Origin: Brachynemurus nebulosus
Lineage: Eukaryota; Arthropoda; Insecta; Neuroptera; Myrmeleontidae
DNA: 64,000 bases
Assembly (NCBI GenBank): GCA_035578155.1
Contig: JAPWDM010000001.1
Coordinates: 170,101,498 to 170,165,497, forward strand
Reading direction: 5' to 3'
Shown here: in pieces, positions 1 to 9,800 of the stretch
Layout: every line of letters begins with the position of its first letter
How positions within the stretch are numbered: position 1 is the first letter of the stretch
Notes under the pieces: generated by a model
Database searches by the model: none
What the model saw: only the letters and a program-made list of their open reading frames with translations
Told to the model about the DNA's origin: nothing
Made by a program: the position numbers and the translations under genes

Positions 1-1240
1 AATTTTACATGTAAAATTGAACAGTTAACTAGTTTACCTAAAAATCTTAATTTATTTAGAAATCTAAGTTTATTCAGAAATCTTAATTTAATAAAAGATG
101 AAAACAAAAATTGAAATTATCCAAGTAACATCTAAGGGTTTTTTTTTATTATCATAAAATTGCAAATTTGTATAAAAATTTTGATTATATGAAGTTTTCG
201 ATAATTAAACTTTAATATGTATAAAACGAGATAAACTAATGCTTATATACGCTTAAATGATGAATATAAACGGAAAAACCGTATTCCTATCCAAATTCGG
301 ATGACCGAATCTATTAAATGATAAATTGATAACTTTACTTCTTTATTTCTTGAAAAACTAACTGAAATCGAAACGAAGTCAGAGGTATCTAGATTCTAGA
401 GACAATTAGAGATAAATCAATGTTCAATTATATGCTACCAGTAGAAACTCGTTTTTTTGAACATCTTTTTAAAAACGCCACATTAAAATAGTAATCGGTT
501 TCTAGAATTAATTTTTATACAATTCTTAACGCGATATTTCCCAAAAAGTTCTTGCCTATGTTTCAATTTACTTCCACACATAGAAAATAAGTTTGTGTTA
601 ATTTTCTTTAAATTTTGTTAACGTAGTTGCTCTGAGATAGTCAGGTACAAAAGGATATCTCAAAATAAAAATTTTCTTTTATCAAAAATTTAATAACGTA
701 TTAATTAATATTCTTCAGTGATTATACTTGTAGACCACTTGTTTGTTTTTAATTTCCGCGCACTTATGTTGTAGCGATATAAAAACATTATTGAAAAAGC
801 GTTGTAAAAACGTTGTAAAATGAAGTTTATGAATTATATTTAAAAACGGCGTGGCGAATAATTTTTATTGCTTATTAAATATGGTTTGTAACTTTGTATT
901 TTATAATATATTAAATTTTTATCAAATTCCTTTAAGACGTTTTCATTTTATTCAAAAGAAAAAAAAATAGAGTTTTCCCATAAGAGCCCGTGTTAAAATT
1001 ACAAAACTTTGAAATCGTCTTTATCAAAATTGGGGTGGTCAATTTTTTTTCGGTAAGGGCTCGTATTATTGGTATTGAATTAAATAAATATCTAGAGAAG
1101 TTTCGTTAAAATCCTTTAGAAAAATCGTTTTATCGACCAACTGCCTTAAATCAAACACAGAATAAAATTTTTTTAAGCTAAAGTCATTTTATGTATTACA
1201 ATTTTCCCATTCATATATGTAACAGACGGAAAAAATAATC
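1..1240. other. AT-rich intergenic DNA, nothing recognised
   Basis: Long A/T runs and no sustained reading frame, RNA gene or repeat that I recognise. Confidence 0.6.
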
Positions 1241-1545
1241 TTGTTTTGTTCTATATCCACGCTTATAGTACAAACCAAGAATTATAAACTGAAAGTACAA
1301 AACAATACTAAGGGAATATGGATCTATAGTTCAATTTTTGCAATCATGAGGATATTAATTATCATTTTACTCCGAAATTCGAGGTCAGATTTCTATGAAA
1401 TTGAATTGTATGACAACTAACTTATTTACAAGTAAAAAATTATTTTCTATTTGGTAATAAAATGTAAAATAAATAAGATATGAATTTTTAAACTTTCAAA
1501 CCGCAATATCTCAAAAGTAGAAAAAGTGGATATAGAACAGACCAA
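1241..1545. mobile_element. Short foldback (MITE-like) repeat
   Basis: A 20-bp inverted repeat (TTGTTTTGTTCTATATCCAC at the left, its near-perfect complement ending at 1545) encloses about 265 bp without coding potential. The structure suits a non-autonomous DNA transposon. No target duplication is clear. Confidence 0.45.
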
Positions 1546-2098
1546 TACTAGAGCAGCGAATTGTTTTCAAAAAAGTCCAATCAAATAACGCAACAAAAAT
1601 ACATATTTTTAAAAACCTTACATCTAAACATTATAAAATACGCTGCCAATGGGGTGTGGCACACAGCTTCCTCGTATTCGTAAAAGACTTTAAATATGCC
1701 GTATATTATATATATATATTATATGTACTATCAGTTGGGGCGAACCGAGACAGTAGGGGCGAATCTAGACAGAGCTGCCTCTCGATATTTCTTCGTCAGT
1801 GTTATGACCGCACAAGGTCATAGATCAATTTATGCTACTGAATTTTGTCAGTTATGAGTTAGTCATCAAAGAAAAGCGGTGAACGTGACATCTTTGTATT
1901 TTGTTATTTTACAGGCGCATTGTTTATAATTTTTAAAAATAACGCGCGTTTTGGAATCTTTTAAAGAAACTGTTGTATAAAAAAAAGTTATATATATAAA
2001 GTAGGGACTCGCAACAAAATGTTTGGCGTTTTTTTTGACAATATATGTACCAAAAATGAAAGCTGTATTGTGCTTAATTTTTTTTTATAGATTGGTTA

Positions 2099-2376
2099 AT
2101 AAAAAACGCCGTGAGCAGCGGGGCCCCATCACGGTAGTCGAATTTTTCCCTTCATCTTCGGTATTGAATGTCTACAAGCGAAATGTGATTGAAAGTCTAC
2201 AAGCGATTTGTCATTTTGCGGTGGTTTCAAAACTGATGATGAGTGTCCGGCTGATCGGGGCTTTAAAGAGAATTTATCAACACAATTCGTACGAGGGCAT
2301 TCCTACCCATGCTTATCCGCCAATTGCCTTTGTGTTTTATTTTTAAATATTAAAAAAGGACCTTAAATAGTAAACT
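2099..2376 (+). repeat. Dispersed repeat, also present around 39.3/40.1 kb
   Basis: Starts at AACGCCGTGAGCAGCGGGG and runs to GGACCTTAAATAGTAAACT. A diverged copy lies on the other strand at about 40025-40165, interrupted there by a TTAA element. An open frame of about 107 codons overlaps it, but this copy has about 100 bp extra relative to the other and the frame is not conserved, so I do not call a gene. Confidence 0.75.
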
Positions 2377-2669
2377 GGAAGGCCTTTAAGAAGATATTTT
2401 TTTTATTCCCAAAAAAATCCAAAATTTCTATTTTATAAATAAATATCCAAAATTCCTACTTTATAAATAAACAGTGACTTTGATAACATTTTTAAATTAC
2501 TTAATATTTATGTATTGCTTTTGTTACAAAAGTACGTTCATTTTTTTTTTCAATTTTTAAAATTGCTATACGCCTACTTGTATTAAAATAATATTAAAGC
2601 ATTTAAAACACATTTAACAATACCATCGTATTCCGATGTAAAAATGGGAGAAATGGGGGAAAAAGTAAT

Positions 2670-3330
2670 GTGGAATCCCTAAAAGGCACTAGCTGGATAC
2701 TAACTCAATACACGTACAAAATTTCAGCCCTCTAGTTTTCCTTAGAGAGTCTCTAGACGTGTTAGAAAAAAAGCAAAAAAATCAAAGAAATATGGTCGTA
2801 AAAATCGTGAGGGTAAAGGTTAAAAGTTGAAACCTCCAAAAAGCAGTGGCTGGCTATTAACTTAACCTGTACACAAAGTTTCAGCCCTCTAGGTTCACAT
2901 GGGGAGATTTTGACCCGAACGAAACTGTCAAAAAACAAGAAAAATCATGTTCTTTTTGGTATAAAAATTGTGGGTGTAAGGGTAAAAAGTCGTGACCGCC
3001 AAAAGGCACCCCCTTGATACTAACTTAAACCGAATACAAAATTTCAGCCCTCTGGGTTTATTGGGGTGACCTGTGCGAGTGGTACAAACTTCGAAAACGT
3101 CGAAAAAGCATGAAATTGTAGCTTAAAAATGAGGGGGGTGGGGGTAAAATATTGAAACCTTCAAAAAGCACAACCTAGGTATGAACTCCATCAACATACC
3201 AAATTTCAACCCTCTACGTTAATTCTGGGGGGCTGGGGACGTGTTAGATCCAGCGAAAATCGTTTTTTCCCCCTCTACTCCCTCCAAATCATCCTAAGAA
3301 GCTGAATTTTGGATATATTGTAGATAATTG
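2670..3330. repeat. Degenerate tandem repeat, about 155-163 bp period, four units
   Basis: Each unit has a 'CC-AAAAGGCA' start (near 2678, 2833, 2996, 3157), then 'ATACTAACT', then 'AAATTTCAGCCCTCTAGGTT'-like sequence, then a 'GTAAAAATTG-GGGTAAAGG' segment. Units are diverged but aligned in order. This is a small, old tandem array. Confidence 0.8.
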
Positions 3331-3537
3331 ACCGAAACATTATTTCCAACCGGTTTGGAAAATTTTTATTGCTTTTCCGCCCCCCACCACCCCCTTAAAG
3401 GTTGGGTCGGATCCAAAATTTCCCCAAAATTTGACCAAACTTTGATAGTATTGTTGTGCATCGGAGTGAGCCCCATTTACCAAATTTGAGCTCTTAACTT
3501 CCATAGGGGGGCGCTACACATATTAAAAGGTAGCGGG

Positions 3538-3540
<3 letters not shown>

Positions 3541-3624
<84 letters not shown>
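3541..3624. repeat. (TA)n microsatellite
   Basis: Pure TA repeat with one interruption. It is followed by a conserved flank shared with the microsatellite at 13.5 kb. Confidence 0.95.
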
Positions 3625-3628
<4 letters not shown>

Positions 3629-3760
3629 CATTTTTTTTCTACATATTCGTGTTCTACGGGTCCGAAAACGGATAGCGCCCCTACTCTCGCCTCTCGCCGT
3701 TCTTATCGTATAGGCTGTATAAGTCTAATTTTTTCAAGGAAAAATTCGACTAAAAATTGT
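3625..3760. repeat. Microsatellite-linked repeat, copy 1
   Basis: About 130 bp containing GTTCTACGGGTCCGAAAACG, GATAGCGC and TCTTATCGTATAGGCTGTAT. The same sequence follows the TA array at 13667-13800 in the same orientation. It behaves as a short element that carries or seeds a TA microsatellite at its 5' side. Confidence 0.8.
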
Positions 3761-4140
3761 CTATAGGTGAGGCGAATTCATACACAATGTTGCGTCAGTA
3801 TAAAAAGAAAGTGGGTATAAACTACATAAACTGTAATGAAGATAACATAAAATGGGGTATTTTGGACAGAGGCGCAACAACCAGGGGGGTCCGGACCCCT
3901 AAAATTACCTGGAAATTTTCCTTCAATTTATTTTATTTCTATTAAAAAGTAAAATTTTTAGTGGTTTACTAATATTTTTTATTTGAAAATCAAATTTTCG
4001 GAGACGACATTTTATTACAACATTTTCCATTGTTATTGGAGAACTGCGTTATCAAAAAATTTGATAATTTAAATTTTTGTTGGACCCCCTCTAGATATGT
4101 AGTTGTTGCGCCCCTGCTTTCCGATATTAAAAATATAAAA

Positions 4141-4218
4141 AAATCGCTCGGACAAGTTGCTGAATATTTCCATGTTCCCAAATCGACCTTGCATGATAGA
4201 CTCAAAGGCAAATCGCAA
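4141..4218 (+). pseudogene. Pogo/Tigger-type transposase N-terminal HTH fragment
   Basis: The frame reads KSLGQVAEYFHVPKSTLHDR followed by LKGK. This is the helix-turn-helix (psq/CENP-B N-terminal type) of Tigger-like transposases, where an 'A..Y.VP.STL..R..G' pattern is typical. A stop follows at once and no DDE domain is found, so only a remnant survives. Confidence 0.75.
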
Positions 4219-4771
4219 TAAAATTCATTTAAATCCAAAATGTTTTATTCCATCCATCAAAAGTCATTCGCTGATGCAGTTATTTAGTTTAGCGAATTTT
4301 CAGATTGGAAATTCAGCTATTTTTATCTTTTTATGTCCGATTTTACTCATATGCATGACTTAATGTGATTTATATTGCAAATAAAGCACTGTCTCGATTC
4401 GCCCCACACATTGGGGCGAATCTAGACACTATATAACCAAAAAAAACAAAATGTTGCAGTACCAATTTTGATATTTTTATTACTGCCCTATATGCTCGTG
4501 ATACTAAAGCATTTAAATTATTTTTTTAGAATTTTTTAGATAAACTCTAAACAATTTATTGCCAAAAAACTGAAAAAATCGTTTACATTCGCCCCAACTG
4601 ACGGTATACCATCGCCTTAAAGTTCATAAAAAATTGTTGTAACTCAAAAAACTTAAAGGCTAAATTATAAAATAATAGAAAAAATATTTTAGAAACTAAC
4701 CCCTAAAATACTTTAAAAATTTGAGCGAAGTGGGACTAGCAGTAAATAAGATACTGACATTCAATTGGATT

Positions 4772-5065
4772 TCATGGTAGCGCCGTGGATACTATTACTC
4801 CGAATGCAATGAAATTTGTAGGGAACTATCTAGGAACCAGACCGCATAATTTCTGACAATTTCATAAAAAAAGAATTGAATAGTTCAGAAGTTATGGCAC
4901 TTGGTGTAATTTAGTATATTAATGGAAATATCATGGTAGCGGCGTAGCTACCATTACTCCGATTTCGATTAAATTCATAGGGGACCATCTAGAAACCAAA
5001 CTGCATAATTTTTGAAAATTTCATTAAAAACAATTGAATAGTTCAGGAGTTATGCCACTTAGTGA
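4772..5065. repeat. Two tandem copies of a 159-bp unit with a GACGGACAGAC tail
   Basis: Units start TCATGGTAGCG at 4772 and 4931 and end 'GAATAGTTCAG-AGTTATG-CACTT-GTG'. They are followed at about 5080-5105 by a short (GACG/GACA)n run, a feature common near retroelement 3' ends. Family not identified. Confidence 0.75.
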
Positions 5066-5109
5066 AAACTGGCGACCTACAGACAGACGGACGGACGGAC
5101 AGACACCGC

Positions 5110-6170
5110 ACGAAAATTGTTCAAGAAGCTCTAAAACGTAAAATGTGCGTAAATAATTTTATTTTGGAGGGAAAAAATTTTTTATTTTTCAAAAGTGATC
5201 ACAATGCTTTCGCTACTTTCGTAGTCTCGAAAGCAAAATGGTACAAAACATTTCATTGTAGGTAAACACGATAAAAATGAAACAAAAATTCGTATTGGTA
5301 AATTTAACTGATAAAGAATTTAGGTTAAATTGCTAGGCAACAAATTTTCGTTAGACAAACCTAAATTTATTCGAGAAAATGCAAACCTTTCGTGTAATAA
5401 TAAGTGATTATTTAGTATTTACAATAAGTAGATAATTTTGCTTCCTAAAATTCTTATATTTTTGTCCAGTTTGCTTTGCCTTGAATGCTGCTAGATTTTT
5501 CTTTAAATATTTCGGATTTAGTTGAATAATTTTCTTCAAAATCTTCGAGAAATAATGCTACATTTTTCTGTAAAGGTTAATAACTCATTAAAAATTTGAT
5601 TTTAATTTTATTTATTCAGTGTTATACGTATGCGCAATACTTACCAGAATTATTCTCTCTCAATCAAATAACAATAATATTTAATAAATTGTTTTAAAAT
5701 CTAAATTACAAGAAAAATTGACGGTTTTTAAGGTTATAAAAATATTCAGTTCACTGTATGTACCTATATACAGTTTTGTATATAGGTACATATTTACATA
5801 ACACAATCTAAGCTTCTTAAAAATAAATTAAAAAGTTGCTTTTTAAACATGTAAAATGTATCCAAAAAATGGTTCCCGATCTATTTCAATATTTTTTATA
5901 TTATTAGCTTTCATATTTGAAAGCTAAAATAGAAAATTAAGTGCTTAGTAATAAATTTAAAGATGTCTCTAAACTAACTGACAATAAATATGCGTAATGT
6001 AAACTTCGCTTTATAACAAAAATAAAACTTGTCATATATGTAGTAATATTTATCTGTTATGTTGGTATAAACTAAAGTGTTGTTTACCTATGTACCGTGC
6101 AAGTGAGATAGGAAATATATACAACGGATTTATATAAAAAGAAATAAAAGATACATATTTATAATATAAT
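5110..6170. other. AT-rich DNA, no gene seen
   Basis: No coding frame with family features. A short palindrome of 'TGTACCTATATAC' type lies near 5757-5790. Confidence 0.5.
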
Positions 6171-6171
6171 A

Positions 6172-6377
6172 AAGGGCGCAGAATTTTTTTTTTACTGGGG
6201 TGTCCATTTTATCAGCTTATTTTTCAGTATTTTTAGATTGAATATTAAAATTAGCCGTTAATATGATAATCTGAACTATAAAATGTCGATCTGAGATGAT
6301 AAATTCCATTAATAGTTTTCTTTTTTGGCTATTATTTTTCGGCTTTTCGACCCCACATAATTTTTCCGTCCCTGGTA
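6172..6377. mobile_element. Possible hAT-like MITE
   Basis: Left AAAGGGCGCAGAATTTT and right AAATTTTTCCGTCCCTGG are imperfect inverted ends (AGGGRCGGAAAAATT), each followed inward by a TGGGGT-like block. No target duplication was confirmed. Confidence 0.4.
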
Positions 6378-6429
6378 TTTCAATAAGTAATAATAATAAT
6401 GTGAATAATCATTTGGTCACACAACGAAA

Positions 6430-6472
6430 TTATTATATCGTCGAAGAAAGCCGAGGTTCGACGATATAATAA
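6430..6472. repeat. Perfect 16-bp stem hairpin in a dispersed repeat
   Basis: TTATTATATCGTCGAA pairs perfectly with its complement across an 11-base loop. The neighbouring GTTGTGTGAC-type sequence (reverse strand) links it to repeats at 49.1 and 57.6 kb. Confidence 0.7.
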
Positions 6473-6800
6473 AAAAATCGAGAAAATGTCGTATATATAT
6501 GTAGGGGGTAAGTTTTACTCCTTAGAAACAGTTACTCTCGTTACAAATAATATTGTACTTAGATGAATACGTTGAATCGTTTGTGTTAAAAATGCCATAA
6601 ATAACGCATTAATAAATTAAAAATATTTTATCGATAGATAAAATTATCATTTTACATTTTTCAAATAATTAACATCATTTCATTATTTTTTTCAAATAAT
6701 TAACATCAGTTAATTATTTTTTTCCCCACATTATTAAAATTTCTAAGCACAGCACAAAACTAGCTGTTAGATAAAATTTAAGTACTCAAGCTAGAAAACA

Positions 6801-9800
6801 ATGGAAGTACGGATTATATGTAGGTTACAATTACTATTCTTAACGTTCTTATTGCATAGATATGAATGTGCTAAGATTCTAGCTATATTTCCATATAATT
6901 CGAGAAGTCATTTTAATATGTTCGAACCGATTCTAAAAGTTCTAGCTGAGCGTGGACATGAAGTAGATGTTGTAAGCCCTTTTCCGTTGAAAACAAAGCT
7001 ACCAAGGTAAGAAACTGATTATTATATTTCCTTTCCTTTCAGCGAATTTTTATTATTGAAATTTAGCTATTACAGCGAAAATTTTGTACCGTGATTGCTA
7101 GAATTGGTAGTACGTTCAAAATAAATGGTCTTTTATATACCCTTTTTCCAAAAATTCATTAATAAAGACAATTCTGTAAAGGGGTGAGATAAAAACCTTA
7201 TTTTCCGAAATATTTTCCAAACGCTTTGTAATAGCGAATTGATATTTTAAGAATCCAAATTTTGTATTAGGATAATTAAATTTATGTTAATTGTGATTAT
7301 TAGGATAATTACATTTATGTATATATAAAATGCCCAATACGCTCCAGGATATACTGCACCCAGAACGAAATCAAATAATACAAACTATTCGTTTTCTTAA
7401 GGACATTGCCATTTACCATAGAATATAATTATATAACTATAAATATTTGAGTATTCTACTCTATGCTGCAATAATTATATTATGTATTTTATTTGTAATT
7501 TTAATGGGTGCCAATGACCATTGTAGTTGAGGCACCCTCAAATAAATTTAAATAAAAAATAAAGAACTTATGTTGTTTGTGATTATTTTCGAATGCCGAA
7601 AACGTGGGACTGAGAGTGTTACTTATGAAAAAAAAATAGCGTCAAATAAATTAAAATTAATGTACAAAACTTATGTATAATTTGTATCAACTCGAATCAT
7701 TTGTATGATCACTGTATGATCTAAAACAAATAAATTTATTATTGTTAAAAAGGAAAAAAAATTAAAATTAATTACAGATATAATGTCATTAGTCTGGCGG
7801 GACTTTTTCCGACAGTGGTCAATAACGTGAGCATAGAAGTTCTTTATGGATACAAGAATGCAAATCCCCTTGAAAAAACAATTTTTATATGGGATTTTTT
7901 TCAATTTCCAATATGTGAGCATTCATTTAATTCAGAAATAATTCAGAATTTATATAAAAATGTGGATAAAGTTGGATATGATTTAATATTGACGGAAGTA
8001 TTTGCCAGTGACTGTTTTCTTGTCTTTGCTCATAAACTAAAAGATGTTCCATTAATTGGTTTTACAACGTGTTTATCCTATCCGTGGGGAATTGACCGCT
8101 TTGGACTTCCAGATAACCCGGCATTTACATTAAATATGTTCTTGACTATAACGCCTCCATATTCTTTCCTGGAGCGAGTGTATAATACGATCGCTAAAAC
8201 GGTGTCAAAATTGAGGTAAGAAATTTTTATCAATTTGTTTAGGTATTAATTTTGTTTAAGTAAAATATTGCACCTTTGGATCAATTCTGACGTCACTGTA
8301 AATTTATCAGTTGTACAAGTCTCCGAGAGACTTTATTGTTCAGTAGACTACAAAGTTATTTTCTATTTATATTAGTATGTACATGTTAAATTAAATGGTA
8401 TTTAGAAAAATAAAAAATATATATAATGTGCTTTAGTCTGGTTGTGAGTTGATGGAAAGGGTACAACTCATAACTAACAAATGTAAATTTTTGACTAAGG
8501 TCCGCCGACGCTAAATTTACATATTTGTTGTTTGTACGTTCATTTTTGAAACTTTTGTAGCCTCAACGGCCTTAATAACTATATATACAGAGTAGTAGGT
8601 ACCTATGGGTACATATAATGAATATCCGGAATTTTGAAACATGTTGTACAACTTACAGTTACAGATACAGTTACGCTAGTATTGCTCCATAAATGTGAGA
8701 TGATGATAGTTCAGTAAAAGCGTATTTGGACGGTGCATTTCGGGTAGGCATCAATTTTTTTATTTTTTTTTTGGAAGTCGTAGGGGAGTCAGAGGTGAAC
8801 GCAAAACTGAGTTTTCGGGATTGGCGGTGGTGTAGTTTAGCCGACATCTTCGAAAAAAGGTCGAATTTTATTTTTTCAAATATTTCCAAAACCGTTAGTC
8901 TGACAAAAAATTTGTAAAGGCCTTGTTCAGATGATTTTTTTTTTTTACAAAATTTGTTTTTAACTTTTTTACCTAACTTTAAAAACATAAAAGCTTTCAG
9001 TAAAAAATCATGAAAAATTTACGAGTGAAAACTTTTGAAGCCAGATATCTTTTCTAATTTGAACCCGACAAAAAATATGCTTCTTATCTTTTTCTATAGA
9101 GTATCTTTTTAACGAAAAATTTGAGGTATTAAATTTTATCATCCGACTTCTAGTTAATAGATATTAGAATAGTAATAGACATTTCTACATGCTCGTTAAA
9201 CGGGATCGAAGTTTGGTCTAGGTTCACAGGTAACATTGAAGGATAGTCAATTCCAGTTTCATTTTTGTCTAGTACTGGTACTTGTTTCTATTATTTGTAT
9301 TCTCTAGTACTGGTACCGATGTTGTATCGCACTCAGAAAAAAAATGAATAAATAAAATGTTATTCCCTCACTGGTATGAATTATATTTTCTATTTTCATT
9401 TAATTTTTGTTACTACTTAAAATTTACATTAATTATTAATAGAATGGATCACACAAAATTTTTAAAAAAATTACAATTCTTTACTATAGAACTTTATTTG
9501 ACCATATTTTAGCGGAATATAAATGGTTGGCTTTTCGAATATGAAAATTTAAAATAAAATACATCAATTAAAATTCTATCTTTCAAAGTATCAAAATTTT
9601 ACGCATCCTTGAAATCTTTAATAAAAGGTGCTACAAGGATATGTAGGTGGTGTGAAGAACTGTTAAATATAAATTTTCTTGACGTATTACTTAATCAAAA
9701 TAAACTAAAATATAAAAATAGTAATAATAATTATAATAAATGTTTCAAGTTTTATCTAGTTGTATATCTCACCTACTCATCTTTACAACGCGCAAACTCG

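Larger units (their letters stand above)
1731..4601. mobile_element. Pogo/Tigger-like DNA transposon, degraded and filled with other repeats
   Basis: Both ends carry TCAGTTGGGGCGAA in inverted orientation. Subterminal copies of GGGGCGAATC-AGACA lie near 1758 and in opposed pairs around 4390-4430, as expected of transposase-binding repeats. A transposase helix-turn-helix fragment lies inside at 4141-4218. A TA precedes the left end but not the right, so the target duplication is decayed. The interior is enlarged by a dispersed repeat (2099-2376), tandem repeats (2670-3330) and a TA microsatellite (3541-3624). Confidence 0.7.

Noticed and set aside
2023..2346. 107-codon frame within the pogo-like element
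   Set aside because: Overlaps a dispersed repeat whose other copy lacks about 100 bp and does not keep the frame; no domain seen.
2670..3330. CRISPR-like array
   Set aside because: Units are ~160 bp, diverged and without spacer organisation in a eukaryotic genome; ordinary tandem repeats.
8671..8988. 105-codon minus-strand frame in UGT intron 2
   Set aside because: It lies entirely in the inverted arm of the foldback transposon and is Lys/Phe-rich from A/T runs; the other arm does not keep it.
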